Assembly (NCBI GenBank): GCA_021018815.1
Contig: JAITYX010000053.1
Location: forward strand, 3,854,001-3,918,000
Direction: 5' to 3'
DNA length: 64,000 nucleotides
Source of the DNA: Talinum fruticosum
Taxonomy: Eukaryota > Streptophyta > Magnoliopsida > Caryophyllales > Talinaceae
A model generated the notes under the pieces. It was not told the origin of the DNA. It was given only the letters and a program-made list of their open reading frames with translations, and made no database searches. Within the stretch, counting starts at the first letter, position 1; every line of letters starts with the position of its first letter. Shown here in pieces: positions 11,901 through 23,258 of the stretch. The translations under genes were made by a program, and so were the position numbers.

Positions 11901-13600
11901 AAATTGATTGAGCTCCTCTTACATGGCCTCTACCCATTCAGGCTCATTTAGGGCTTCTACTGCATTTTTGGGTTCCGTTAATAATATGAATGCAGAAAAT
12001 GCACACAAATTATGCAAAGAAGATCGAGTTCTTACCCCACTATTTATATCGGATAATATGTTTTCAGGTGGGTGGCTGGATGTATATTTGAAAGCTTGAC
12101 CTGTCATTTGGTTTATCAAGTTTGTTGGTTGAATAGGCTGATCTTTAGTTGGTTGATCTTGCTGAGTCTTATTGACTTGTTCTTCAACGATTCGAGCTGG
12201 CTCTTGAGTTTGTTCGACTCGAGTCATAACATTCCGAGTTGCCTCGGTAATTTTATTTTGACTTTTTCGAGTCAACTTTAGCAAGGTTGTCTTCATCTCT
12301 ATTAAGTCCGAGATCTTAGAATGTGGACTCACTTATCCTGCCAAGATCAATCTCATAAAAAACAAAATGGATACTTTCTTCCACTTTGTTAGTTCTTTTG
12401 TTAAAAACACGGTAAGCTTTGCTATGAGATAGATAACCCGTAAATATACGTTCATCCGACCTAGCATCAAACTTAGTCCGATGCTTCTTACCATTGTTGT
12501 GAAAAAGCACTTACATCAAAATGGTCTGAAGTAGGAGATGTTGGGTTTCTTTCCTTTGTATAGCTCGTAGGGTGTTTTCTTCAAGATGGGTATTATGAGG
12601 CATCCGTTGCGTGTGTAATTCGCTGTGTTGATCTGCCTCAGCCTAGAAATAGTAAGGTAGACCATTTTTAATCATCATAGTCATTCCTATTTCTTCAAGA
12701 GTTCTGTTCTTTCTCTCCACTACTCCATTCTGTTGAGGAGTTCTTGGTGTAGAGAAGTTGTAAGAGATGCGATTCTTGTCACGTAAGTCTCGCAAATTCT
12801 AAGTAGCCGAACTCCCTTCCATTATCGGTTTGAATCCTTCGATCTCGACTCGAGACTCCATTTGAATTTTTCTACAGAGCTTAGTGAACTCTTTGAAGGC
12901 TTTGTTCTTGTTCTTAAGAAAACATACGTAAGTAAATCATGAGAAATCATCAACAACAAGTACGTATGATTTACATCCAAGAGGTTTCATAGGAATTTCA
13001 CCACACAAATCCATATGAAGCAATTCAAGCACTTTGGATGTAGATACGGTTTTGAGTGGCTTGAAAGATGATCTAACCTACTAACCCTTTGTGCATGGCT
13101 CACCAATTTTATATTTCTTAAAGGCACGATTACGTAAACCTTTAACCAATCCATGAGATGCAAGTTTCTTTATTGTATGCATGATGATATGACCTAGTCT
13201 ACGATGCCAGGTCCATGAATCATTATTCACGGATGCTTTCAAACAAGATAAATTCCGACTTGAATCCGAGAGAGGAACTGTGTAAGTGTTACCCGACCTC
13301 GGACTCGATAGCTTAGTCTCTTTGGTGACTGCATCATAGATGTAGCAATTGGTCCGTACATTACGTCTTGACCTTTGTAACAAAGCTGAGAAATGCTAAG
13401 GAGATTGTACTTGAGTCCTTTAACAAGGAAGACTGGGCTGACTGTGTTGTTTCCTTCACCAATTTTGCCAATCCCTACTATCTTGCCTTTGTCTGTTATC
13501 TCCAAAAGTGACTTTTCCTCCTTTCGGATCTTCTAGCTCGGAGAAGAGTCTTGAATCTCCTAACATGTGGCATAAGCAACCAATGTTTAAGTACTAATGA
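11901..13600 (-). pseudogene. Copia integrase and linker of element A
   Basis: From the right, the pre-integrase segment has SWTWHRRLGH and the zinc-binding tail (13081-13300). The integrase core follows, much broken (12520-13080). The C-terminal region at 12316-12510 reads KHRTKFDARSDERIFTGYLSHSKAYRVF, typical of copia integrases. The linker to RT (11919-12330) is Gln/Pro-rich and ends in EALNEPEWVEAM, the usual lead into copia RT. It inserts element DNA into the host genome; this copy is inactive through stops and frameshifts. Confidence 0.85.
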
Positions 13601-14425
13601 TATTTCTTCTTCTTCGAGTTATCCGCAAGACAGAGACAAACTAACCCTTCTCGGTCCCTCTTACGAACCCAAGTAACTTCCTTTACTGTAGTCCTTTTAT
13701 GAGGAAGAGTACTTTATGAGGCCTTCGAGTGCAATATTATTTTTGGTGCTAAGCTTGGCATCCTCTTTCTCCAGATGAATCTCGTGAGTGAGTAGCTTGC
13801 AAATAAGCTCGTCCGGCCTTAGTTGAGATAGGTTCTTAGCTTCTTCAATGGCTGTCACCTTAGGACCCCATCTCTTCTTTGGTAGACTTTTCAAAATCTT
13901 TCCGGATATTTCTTCGTGAGAGAACTTTTTACCCGGAGATATGAGATTATTAGTAATCTCTGTAAACTAAACATACATTTGAGTGATGTTTTCTTCCGGC
14001 TCCATCTTGAACAGTCTCATATTTATGAAGATACTAACTTGTCTTCGCTCGCTTCACTTGGCTTGTTCCTTCATAGGTGTTGACAAGAGTGTACCACATC
14101 TCTTTAGCCGTGTCACAGGCTGAGACCTTATTGTATTCTACTCGTGCTAATGGAATACATCGGTGTGTTCATAGCTTTGAAATTCTTCCCGAATTTCTTG
14201 GTCTTCTCAAGTGGTGAACTTTAACTTGGTTTTAGGTACAAGAGTTGCATTCTCCGTCTTCATTAGAATGTAGTTGTTGGCTTGGATGATGTTTCAAACA
14301 TCTTCATCATTGTCCATCAAGAAACATTCCATCATCTTCTTCCAATGGGCAAAGTTTGACCCTTTGAACTTTGGTGGTCCGGTGGATGATCTTCCTTCAT
14401 CGAACTCTCCATTGTTCCGAGCCAT
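13601..14425 (-). pseudogene. Copia gag (and spacer) of element A
   Basis: Start at 14425 (MARNNGEFDEGRSS), followed by PPKFKGSNFAHWKKMMECFL, typical of copia gag proteins. The middle segment MKSLPKKRWGPKVTAIEEAK (13830-13894) and LICKLLTHEIHLEKEDA are the usual Sirevirus gag signature. Gag forms the capsid-like particle. Stops and frameshifts are frequent. The start lies about 46 bp after the primer site. Confidence 0.8.
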
Positions 14426-14470
14426 CCGATCTTTATACCTTTGGATGGTGAGATCCTCTTGAAAGGCTAG

Positions 14471-14482
14471 GCTCTAATACCA
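14471..14482 (-). other. Primer binding site of A (tRNA-Met type)
   Basis: Minus strand TGGTATTAGAGC, two bases from the LTR end CCTTCA, matches the plant initiator-Met site TGGTATCAGAGC with one change. Confidence 0.85.
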
Positions 14483-14484
14483 AT

Positions 14485-15940
14485 TGAAGGTTTGCTCTTG
14501 GAGAGTCTAAGTCACCCTAGAGGGGGAAGGGGTGAATAGGGTGATGAAGAAAACTAAATAATTTTTGCAAGCAATAAGCTCAACACCGCATTCCGAGTCT
14601 AGATTGGACTCAAAAAAGTGATAATACAAATATATGTGGAAACCCTCCTGGGGTAGAAAACCATGGACAAGTGCTAATCCAAGCACCAAATCAAATCCAC
14701 TATTTTGAATTTACAAAATACGGAGGACTCGACTCAACCATAATTGCTCCCTTAAACAATTCCTTACAATGTTTTCCTAGACTCGAAGTTCCCTTGTCCG
14801 ATCTAGTACTTCCTGACCGAGGTAACCTTTACAATCAAGGACAACCGAGCTGAGTTAACCTTTACAGCTTAGTCTAGGGACGTTATTTAAAAAGTAAGAA
14901 AAGAATGTAATTGATTACAAGACTTTCTTTACAACTCGAAGATATTAAATATAGACTTGGAGTTGTAAATAGAATATTGAGTAAGAATGAGAACAACAAT
15001 TAGTTCAACAATAAATACGAGTTTCAGTAATCTATTTAGCTAACCAGGCAGAGTGACCGTTGAGTCTTGATTCTGGACAGAAGTCTTCACTACCAATTGT
15101 AACGGCTATTCCGAGTCACTCGTAAAAGATCCGTTCGAGATGTGAACATTGTCCAATGGCTCTTGGCTCCAAAAGATGGTCCAATCACTTTGCGGTGATC
15201 GAAAACTAAGGTGGAAACAACCATTAGGCCTAGAGTTGGAGTTTTCCAGCTTTGGAAACAAACAACCTTAACACGGTGTCCGAGCCATGTCCGAAGTAGC
15301 TAAAACTTATGTGCTGGTGTTTAACGGCCGTAAGCCGGTTGCTTTTGTATTTTAAAAATAAGTTAGCCTCATTTGAATAACCGACAAAAGTAAACCACAT
15401 TGGTTCTCAAAGTATAAAATACTTTGGTCCAAGATTAGGCATAGATAATAATTAAATCGAGTAATTAAATCCTTAATTATCTTTGGCCTAAAGGAATGGT
15501 ATTTTCCGAGTCTAATATTCAATATACTCAGATTACATCTTGAGTCAATCCTAAGCCGATCAAGTAGAGAGAGTAAAAATATCGAGTATAACAACTTGAT
15601 CTCGGTCAAATAATTCTCAAGGAAATAATCGACTTAGAATAAAGAATTAACGTTGTAATTCTTTTTGCGTTGAAATACATAGTCGATACTCGGAATAAGA
15701 GTGTTAGAGAAATTATTTCAACATGCGATAGTTCTAAGTGATGTCCGAGTGAGTCGAAACACCAAGTGTAGGAGATATGTAATAAGGCGCTTTCTAAGTT
15801 CGTCGAAACGAATGAAAACTTAAATAAGAGTTTCTATGGTGCTCAAAATGACTTGGAATCAAAATTTAAGAGAGATAGGATTTATACCTGAGTCTTCATA
15901 TAATACTCGTAATGACTTAGATTTAAAACCCGAGTCTTCA
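14485..15940 (-). repeat. 5' LTR of A
   Basis: Plus view TGAAGG...GAGTCTTCA, 1456 bp, followed by the target duplication CACAC. It is closest to the 3' LTR at 3485-4748; both contain GGACAAGTGCTAATC and AATGGTATTTTCCGA. The left end adjoins the primer site, which sets the orientation. Confidence 0.9.
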
Positions 15941-15945
15941 CACAC

Positions 15946-17330
15946 CGAGAACGAAAAAGGAGATCAAGGTTCTTTTGACCTTGAGTGAGTTTTAAAATCA
16001 ACTTATGAGACTCATCCGACTTTTTCTTTAAAAGCTCATTCTCATATTTGAGGCACTCGGACTCAATCTCATTATCATGTGAGCATGTCTCAAGTACCTT
16101 TAAACCGAGTCTCGGCTTTTCTAGATCATTTTTAGAAAATTATTCTCGGTTTCAAGAGACTCAAGTTTTTCTCTTTAGGATTATTTTCCTTAACATGAGA
16201 TGAGTCTTGTTCGATTCAGTTTATGTGTCCGAGTTAGTAATTGATATTAGACACATGGACTCATCCTCTCGTGTCTGAGTTAGATGAGTTTTCTTCTTCT
16301 TCGACTCATCTTTACTATAAGTGATGGTCTTCTTCTTTTTGTAATCTCTCTTCCTTTCTGGGTAATATTTGATGGTGTGTTCCTTGATACCACACTTAAA
16401 ACACCCGGAATAATTAGTAAAAAGAGAATTGAGAGAATGAGAGAGTTTACCTTTTCTTTCTCCTCCGAGGACCTCGGATTTAGGCTTCTTTTTCAATATC
16501 CGATGCTTTATCATCTTCTTGAAGCCTTTTGCAATTTTCTCTATTGGGTCTTCTTCGAGTCGGAACTACTTGAACTTAGTTCAACTTTTTCCGAGGCTTT
16601 TAATGCAATATTCCTTCATGGGCTGTCCTCAAAATCCTCCTCTTGGAGATGTAGCTCATGGGTCGAAGTTTTCCTATGAGCTCATCTAACTTTAGTTTGC
16701 TCGAGGTCCTGTGCTTCTTTTATTGCAGTCACCTTTAGACCCTATTTCTTCTTTGGTAGGCTCCTCAAAAGTTTCTAACAACTTCTTCATTAGGCATCTT
16801 CTTACCAAGAGATTTGAGATTATTAACAATCTCTGTGAATTGGATATACATCTCGGTGATGCTCCGAGCTTCATCCATTTTGAATAGCTCATACTTGTGG
16901 AGGTATTGACCGATCTTAGTTTGTCTCACTTGGCTTTTTCCTTCATATGTTGTCACCAAGGTGTCCCACACCTCCTTAATTGTGTCACAAGCCGAGACTC
17001 TCCGAAGCATTTATGGAACATAGAAAGATGTTCATAGCTCTAAAGTTCTTCCTGTACCTTTCCTTCTCTTCAGTGGTGTATTTTGACTTTAGTTTTGCCA
17101 CTGTTTGGTCACCTTCTTGCTTTGTGGGAATATAGTTTCTCTCGGTGATGACCTTCCACACTTGGTCATCAAGATCTTGGATGAAGAATTGCACCAGTTT
17201 CTTTCAAAGTGCAAAGTTTAAGCCTTTGAACTTGGGTGGCCTCAAAAGAGATCTTCCTTCTTCGAATTCTAAAATAGGATGAGCCGTGATCTTTAAACCT
17301 TTGGATTGTGAGATCCTCTTGAAAGGCTAG
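15946..17330 (-). pseudogene. Copia gag and gag/integrase spacer of element B
   Basis: Gag runs leftwards from about 17270. It shows VWKVITERNYIPTKQEGD, SACDTIKEVWDTLVTTYEGK (16985-16940) and KMDEARSITEMYIQFTEIVN, all typical of copia gag (UBN2-like). A zinc knuckle near 16351-16410 reads CFKCGIKEHTIKYYP, in which the last Cys is replaced by Tyr, so metal binding would be weakened. Left of this a Lys/Glu-rich spacer leads to the insertion point of element A at 15945. The frame is broken in many places. No pol domain follows on the far side of A. Confidence 0.8.
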
Positions 17331-17342
17331 GCTCGATACTAA
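17331..17342 (-). other. Primer binding site of B
   Basis: Minus strand TTAGTATCGAGC next to the LTR end, a decayed tRNA-Met site in the same place as in element A. Confidence 0.7.
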
Positions 17343-17343
17343 T

Positions 17344-18839
17344 TGAAAGTTTATTGTTGGAGTGGTTAAGTCACCCTAGAGGGGGTTAAAGGGGGTGATG
17401 GAAGATTTTAAATAAAAATCAAACTCTTTTTGCACTGAACCGAATAAGAAGCAATGAATATGACTACCCGATTTGTTCCCGAACAAATCTATTATAATTT
17501 TCCTAGGCTCGAATTTACCTTATCTGATCGACCTAGTACTTCCAAGTTGAAGTTACCTTATCAACTTGGGATCCTCCAATTTTTCTCAAGGTTAGAAGTT
17601 CCCTTATCTAACCTAATACTTCCAGACCGAGGTAACCGTTACAGTTTGGAACAACCGAGTTGAGGTCACATTTACAACTCGGTCGGAGAGAAAGAGTAGA
17701 AGAGTAGTAAGAATTACAATACAACCGACTTAGAAGAATACAACTCGGAATATTAAAATTACAGTTTGGGAGTTGTAAGCTAGAGAAGTTGTTCAATATG
17801 GTCTCTCTTTTCTTCCATTCGTTAGTTGAAATCTTATGCTAAGGCTTCTATAAATAGTCTACCTTGAAGAGATAGCCGTTGAGCCTCCAACGTCTTTCTA
17901 TTGAAGCTGTCCGAGTCAACTAGCAGTTGTAACGGATAGTCCGAGTCATGAAGATTTCTGGACCACCTTGAAATAGCCATTGTGCCTCGGTCCTAGCTCC
18001 TAACAACTCTTTTTCAAACTTTTGTAAACTGGAAAAGTAGAAAGAAAAGACAGTTAGATTCATAAATAAAATATTACCCTAAACAAGTAATAGACAAGGC
18101 TGTAGATCGGTTTTGAACTTTTCCAAAAATTCCAACTTTTTGTCCGGCGAGTGCTTTAATAGTCATAAGCCTTTTGTTTTTGCTTTTTCTTCGGACAATT
18201 GACATTAGAAAAACCTGCAAAAACATTAAGCACAATGTTTCTCAAAGTATAAAAATATTTTGGTCCATAATTAGATAAGGATTAGTCTAATAAATAAAGC
18301 ATTTAATGACTAATTATTCTTAATTTAATAATCTAGAATATTTCAAGTCTAATATTCAATATACTCAGATTCTAGATGTGCCAAAATTCATACATAAATC
18401 ATTCAATCTTAATGGGCACATGAGTTATTTAAACATTTAACAATTACACATGATTAAACAAATAATAGTGTAAGTTTCTAGGTTAAGGCATGGTTCAAAT
18501 AATTCAATCCCGGATCAAATCATGATGTTTGCATGATAAAATATACATGTTAAATATGAGATAGCGTAGGCAAACTAAATGTCCGAGTCCAACCAAGGAG
18601 GTTAGAATATGAGATTTGAGTAGGTTAGTCTAACTTAATTTGTCATAACTAACTCAGATTCTAATTTCTAAGTCTCGAGACTTAGTTAAGAACGAGTCAT
18701 ATTGAAATGATGAATTATAAAGCACATGAGTTAGTTAAATGAATTTCTTTTAGGATGCGTCTTAATTTATCTTAAATTTAGATGAATGCATGCAATCAAA
18801 ACACATTCAAGGGGTTAGTTAGTCATACTTGAGTCTTCA
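17344..18839 (-). repeat. 5' LTR of B
   Basis: Plus view TGAAAG...GAGTCTTCA, 1496 bp, followed by the duplication TTAGC. It lacks about 130 bp near 17455 that the 3' LTR at 1053-2678 retains. TATA-like box in the same place (near 17845-17855). Confidence 0.9.
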
Positions 18840-18959
18840 TTAGCTAATAATATAATGTAGGATTCCAATGCTAAAATGATATGTAGCCGGATCATGTTTC
18901 AAATATATCGCTTTAATTTGGCCATGGAGCGGTCCCGAAGTCTTAGTGTAGTATGTGAA

Positions 18960-19625
18960 CCTCTATTGTTGTTGAGCCTTAACCTCAACCGGCTGTCTAA
19001 ACCTTGACCACTCGTTGATCCCGAAGCTTAACTGGTTGTCCGAACCTTGACCACGGTTGGGTTTGAAGATCGGCGGGAGTGTCCGTACCTTGATCATTGT
19101 TGGATCCGAAACTCGATCGGTTGTCCGAACCTTGACCGCAGTTGGGTCCGAAGCTCGATGGGGGTGTCTAAACCTTGACTTTTGTTGGGTATGTTTCTTG
19201 ATTAGTTGTTTGAACCTTAACCGCTATTGGGTTTGAAGCTCGATGGTTGTTTCGAACCTTGACCACTTGTTGGGTCTAAAGTTCGACGGGGTGTCCGAAC
19301 CATGACTCGTTATTGGGTATGAAGCTAGACTGGTTGTCCGAACCTTGAATGCTATTGGGTTTGAAGCTCGAAGGGGGTGTCCGAAGAGTGATTGTTGTTG
19401 GGTATGAAGCTCGATTGGTTGTGTGAAACTTGATCATTATTGGGTCCGAAGCTCGACCGGGGTGTGTGAACCTTGACTCGCTGTTGGGCCCGAAGCTCAA
19501 TAGGGATGTCTAAACCTTGACGAGTAGTTGGGTCCGAACCTCGACTAGTTGTTTAAACCTTGACCATCTGTTGGGCCAACAGCTCCGACTGGTTTTCGAA
19601 CCTTGATTGCTGTTTGGCTTGAAGA
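18960..19625 (-). repeat. 43-bp tandem array in the 3' UTR of D
   Basis: About 15 units of roughly 43 bp, each of the form GTCCGAACCTTGACC, then TTGGGTCCGAAGCTCGA, then a short variable end. Units differ by scattered substitutions and small indels. The array lies between the gag tail of D and its polypurine tract. Tandem repeats in the 3' untranslated part are known from Tat/Ogre elements, where such arrays can seed satellites. Confidence 0.85.
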
Positions 19626-20214
19626 TCCACTTTCGTGGGAATAGGGACAAATATTTGTCTTACTTGAAGATCCGAAGTTCAATGACGTTATGTGCTTCAT
19701 TCTAACTTCGAGCTTTTTAGTTTGTAAGCTTATAGCTTCTTTGTTTACGAGGTAGATGTTTGGTGACCTTCTTGATGCTGATCTGGATGGATAATTCTTG
19801 ATTAAATAATTCTTATAGGGTGCTTTATTATTAATTTTTGTATTTTTAGGAGTTTGACTCATGTAAAAGAGATGAATGCAAGACTCTATTCTAAGAACAA
19901 ATGCATTCTTTTATTCATATGATGTAAAAAAATTAAAAAAGACAAAGACAAAATTGCACTTTAGCCCCCACTCCCCAAAGTAGAGCATAATGAAAAATGG
20001 GCCACTTGAACTGCAATGTATTGCTATTAAATGGTGAATCATGGACCCGACATTTCGATGCCGAATTAGAATAACATGCTTCGGATTGATGTATGTTCCC
20101 CGATCATGGAAAAATGGCATTGAATTCAAAAGCTGGAAATGAAAATTAGGAAAATAGATCTAGGATGGATATAAAATCATGAAGTGCACACTTTATTGAC
20201 ATCATTAATGAGTG
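19626..20214 (-). other. D 3' tail with an internal copy of the polypurine tract
   Basis: Conserved non-coding tail between gag and the tandem array. At 19961-19980 the minus strand reads GGGGAGTGGGGGCTAA, almost a copy of the terminal polypurine tract at 629-645. The same tail lies at 39533-40170 (G), 47811-47968 (H) and 55256-55400 (J). The left part includes a T-rich run and AATAAAAG (minus strand, about 19910). Confidence 0.65.
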
Positions 20215-21048
20215 ATGGGCTCATTAGATGACCTTATAGCTAGTTGTAACTTTTGTGGATGCATGTTCCTCTTCCGTAAGTATGCCAACCTCTTTAAGTG
20301 TTTTGAAGTCCATGAAAGGCAAGAATTTCAAATGGTCATGACAGGCATGTTTTAGGTTTTTGATGATAAGTCTAACTCTGTTTCATTTCAAGGGGCGGGT
20401 CCGCCATGTGGGCTGCCTTTGCCCTTCGAGTGAGTGAGAAAGTCAATGAAGCTCTCTTTATCTCCTTGCTTGATCGGCTTAAGATCTTCAAGAGTGGCTG
20501 GTAGATCAGTATTGTAGCGATATCGGTGTAAGAACTCGTTGTAAAGACCCTCCCGGCTTGTGACCCGATGTCGGTCGACAACATTGTACCACTACATGAC
20601 GTGTTTGTCAAACATCCATGGAATGATGACATGGTATGTGTTCTCTAGCACATTCTTTAGAGTCATTGCCCCCACAAAGTTTCTCACATGACGGTGAGGG
20701 TTTTCAATCCCACGGAACTTAATATTAGGCATGTTGAATTTTAGGGGTAACTTACCTTTAGGATTGAAGTGAATCCTTTGGCCAAGTAGTAGTCATTGAA
20801 CATCGAAGACTCATGCAATAGTTTCTCTATTCAATCTATTCTTGGGTCAAATTGAGGCTTGGGTTGAGGCTCGAGTTGAGGTTTATCTCTTTTTTTCTTG
20901 CTTTATTGGCATTCTTATTAAGGGTTTGGAATATAAGATCAAGGGTTTCTTAATCTTTTATTATTGTACGCCTCAATTTTAGCTTCTATTTAGGTAGCAA
21001 ACTCTTTGAACAAGGTCATGATAGGGATTTCCTTTGGTTCATTGGTCA
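20215..21048 (-). pseudogene. Ty3/gypsy gag remnant of D
   Basis: The putative start at 21048 reads MTNEPKEIPIMTLFKEFA. The capsid region (20370-20640) contains DRHRVTSREGLYNEFLHRY, TLEDLKPIKQGDKESFIDFL and AKAAHMADPPLEMKQ, the standard retrotrans_gag pattern of Tat-type elements, spread over three frames. Towards 20290 come DFKTLKEVGIL and the end of gag. The conserved tail (GAGCCCATCACTCATTAA) follows directly; no protease or RT lies in between. A protein of this kind would form particles for an element that borrows its enzymes. Confidence 0.8.
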
Positions 21049-21086
21049 TTTTTGGAGTACGGTTGTGCTTTTGTGCTATCCATGGG

Positions 21087-22523
21087 TGACGTATCCGACG
21101 ACTTAGGTGTAACTCTCCATCTCTCTATAGTTTTGATTTTAAGTCATTCTAAGCTTTTAAGAAACTTATATCTAAGTTTTGATTATTTCGTCCCAATCGA
21201 AAACGTCTATCAAGCATATCACTCCTAACCTGGGTTTCGACTCGAAATAACTCGGAACAATGGCATGAGTAAATGATTTCCCAAACACTTTCATTCCGAG
21301 CACCGACTTACTATTCTAAGTGAAAATGAATTATTGTATTAATTCCACTTTCTAAGTCAAGCATATTTAATGAAAATATTTACTTGATCAAGTTTATGGA
21401 TTCCGATTCTTTATTCTTATTAACTTGATCACTTAAAGGATTGACTCAAGACTGAATTTGCACCTAATGAAAATTTGACTCGTAAAATTTCATTCTTTTA
21501 GGCTCGCAGATAATTAAGTGCTTAGTTAATTTAGATTAATTATTATCTTTACCTAATCTTGGACCAAAGTATTTTTATACTTTGAGTACCACTTTGATTT
21601 GTTTTTGCAGGTTGATTAAAGTAGTTTAATCTACTTTTGAAAAGCAAAAGCAACCGATTTCTAGCCTTTAAACACCAAGCAGACAAAAATCAGCCATTTC
21701 CGGACATGACTCGGACACCGTGTTAGAGTTGTTTTTTTCCAAATCCAAGTAAACTTCAACTTTGAGTCGAATGGTTATTTCCACCCCATAATTCAAGCAC
21801 AACCAGAGGGATGAACGACTTTTTGTGCCGAGTTCCACCACACAATGTTCATATTACAACAGATCCTTTTCCGAGTGACGCAAATTAGCCGTTACAAAGG
21901 CCGTTGAAGCTCACCAGCCCAGAACAAGTCTCAATAGCTAATCTTTCCTGCCGTGTACAAATAGAAGCTACTCTACAAGACTTGAAGATTGTTGATCACA
22001 TTAAAAAACACTTAGTGCATACTTACTCAATCTTCGACTTACAACTCCATTTCGTAATTCTTACATTCCGAGTTGTAAAAGGAAAGTCTTGTAATCACTT
22101 CTACTATTTTTACTCTCTTCCAAGTCCCTTAAGTGAGCTGTAAGGGTTAACTCACCTTAGTTGTACCTAACTGTAAAGGGTATCTCGGTTAGGAAGTACT
22201 AGATCGGATAAGGGAATTTTTGAGTCTAGAAAAACTTATAATTGAATTGTGTAAGGGAGTAATTCTATAAAGAGTCGAGTCCTTGTATTTTGTGGATTCA
22301 AAATAGTGGATTTGACTTGGTGATTGGATTAACATTGTCTCGTGATATTCCGCCCCAGGAGGGTTTCCACGTATTTCGTGTTTGACTTGTTTATGAGTTC
22401 ATTCTAGACTCGAATTATTTTATAAGTTTGTTTTGTGCGTAACTATTTGTAATTTCTCAAAAATCTTCCATCACCCTATTCACCCCGCTCTATGGTGACT
22501 TAGCTTCTCCAAGAGAAAACATT
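21087..22523 (+). repeat. Element E: solo copia LTR
   Basis: A plus-oriented LTR of the Sirevirus family described above. Its sense start (GACTTAGGTGTAACTC...) and its end (CCCCGCTCTATGGTGACTTAGCTTCTCC...) match the reverse complement of LTR A. It lies between the gag start of D (21048) and the leader of D (22600 on), with no second LTR or copia interior, so it looks like a solo LTR. The ends are blurred: TG at 21087 is my best start, and I could not find a clear 5-bp duplication. The right end GTATCAACA resembles a decayed primer site. Confidence 0.7.
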
Positions 22524-23224
22524 TAGTATCAACATTACCAGTAAAGCTATTTGACATACCAGAGTGTGGTACGTGTCGGTGTTGAAGTAGACTTTTTATT
22601 CCCTAGCCATTCGTGTCGGGATTCCGGATTTCAGTAGGATTCCCTATCTTGTGTCCCAAAAGAGTAGTTGCTCAGGATTGGCTTGTGGAAAATTTTAGGG
22701 GACATGTGGCTTAAGTGCTCTACCGGATAAGACAAATGACCCCTAACAAAAGAAAACAATATGCTCTTATTTTTGGATGCACATAAAATACTGGATCGAC
22801 TGAAATGTAAAAAGATGATCCTTAAAGATGAATTCATTTTTTATTTTGGCTAAGCATGCGAAAATGAATCTCCTAATTCATATGAATTTAATTTTGGCTA
22901 ATGCAAAAATGGACTCTGCTAATTAAGATGAATTTAATTTTTCTAATGCAAAAAAAATAAAAATAAAAACATGCTATTATGTGGAGGAGATGCGAAAAGA
23001 AGACCCGAACGTATAACCTATTGGAGCACATAATGGGTCCGTAGAAAACCTCGGCTCGAGGGACGGACGGGCAGTCAAGCATCGGTTAGGCTTGACGGTT
23101 ATGGCCCATTTTGGATTTTTTGGATTGAGACTAAAAGATAAATTATGTTCAAGGTTGCCTAATGTGCAAAATGTCTAATGCAAACACAATAAAAACTCAG
23201 GATTAAAAATTTCAAGTCTCACCC
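22524..23224 (-). other. D 5' leader
   Basis: Untranslated leader of D. The part at 22600-22680 matches the leader of H near 46390-46480 and that of G near 38535-38630 (reverse complement). At 22830-22960 it has about two units of the GAATTTAATTTTGGCTAATGCAAAAATG type, the same repeat that is expanded at 45690-46330. No ORF recognised. Confidence 0.6.
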
Positions 23225-23258
23225 TCTTAATAAGTGATCTCCTCGGTGGATTCGTCAC
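23225..23258 (-). other. Primer-site region of D
   Basis: Minus strand after the LTR end (GGTTCTTACA) reads GTGACGAATCCACCGAGGAG, a decayed form of the sites at 37343 and 42127. It resembles the GGCGACTCC...GGGGA type of Tat/Ogre elements. Confidence 0.6.

Larger units (their letters stand above)
3485..15940 (-). mobile_element. Element A: Sirevirus-type Ty1/copia with env-like ORF
   Basis: Minus-strand copia element with LTRs 3485-4748 (3') and 14485-15940 (5') and a perfect 5-bp target duplication CACAC (3480-3484, 15941-15945), inserted in element B. Order along the minus strand is 5' LTR, tRNA-Met-type primer site, gag, integrase, RT, RNase H, a 640-bp spacer with a TATA-like box, env-like ORF, polypurine tract, 3' LTR. 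The copia order (integrase before RT), the Met primer site, the CATCAAAAAGGGGAGAT tract and the extra ORF after pol indicate the Sirevirus lineage. A foreign LTR (C, 6917-8503) and a second env-like copy lie inside. All ORFs are broken. Confidence 0.92.
1053..18839 (-). mobile_element. Element B: Sirevirus-type Ty1/copia, gag-only derivative
   Basis: Minus-strand copia element bounded by LTRs 1053-2678 (3') and 17344-18839 (5') and by a perfect 5-bp target duplication TTAGC (1048-1052 and 18840-18844). The two LTRs belong to one subfamily: both read GGTTAAGTCACCC near the start and ACCGAATAAGAAGCAA soon after. Apart from the inserted element A, only about 2.2 kb of interior remains: gag plus the gag/integrase spacer (15946-17330) and a 3' piece (2679-3479). 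Polymerase is missing, so B could move only with enzymes supplied by others. It inserted into the 3' UTR of D. Confidence 0.92.

Noticed and set aside
6914..15940. LTR C and the right LTR as the pair bounding one element
   Set aside because: The flanks (GATGC against CACAC) do not match, while 3485-15940 has perfect CACAC duplications and more similar LTRs.
18960..19625. Regular repeat array considered as a CRISPR-like array
   Set aside because: Units are contiguous and imperfect with no unique spacers, and the setting is a plant retrotransposon 3' UTR.
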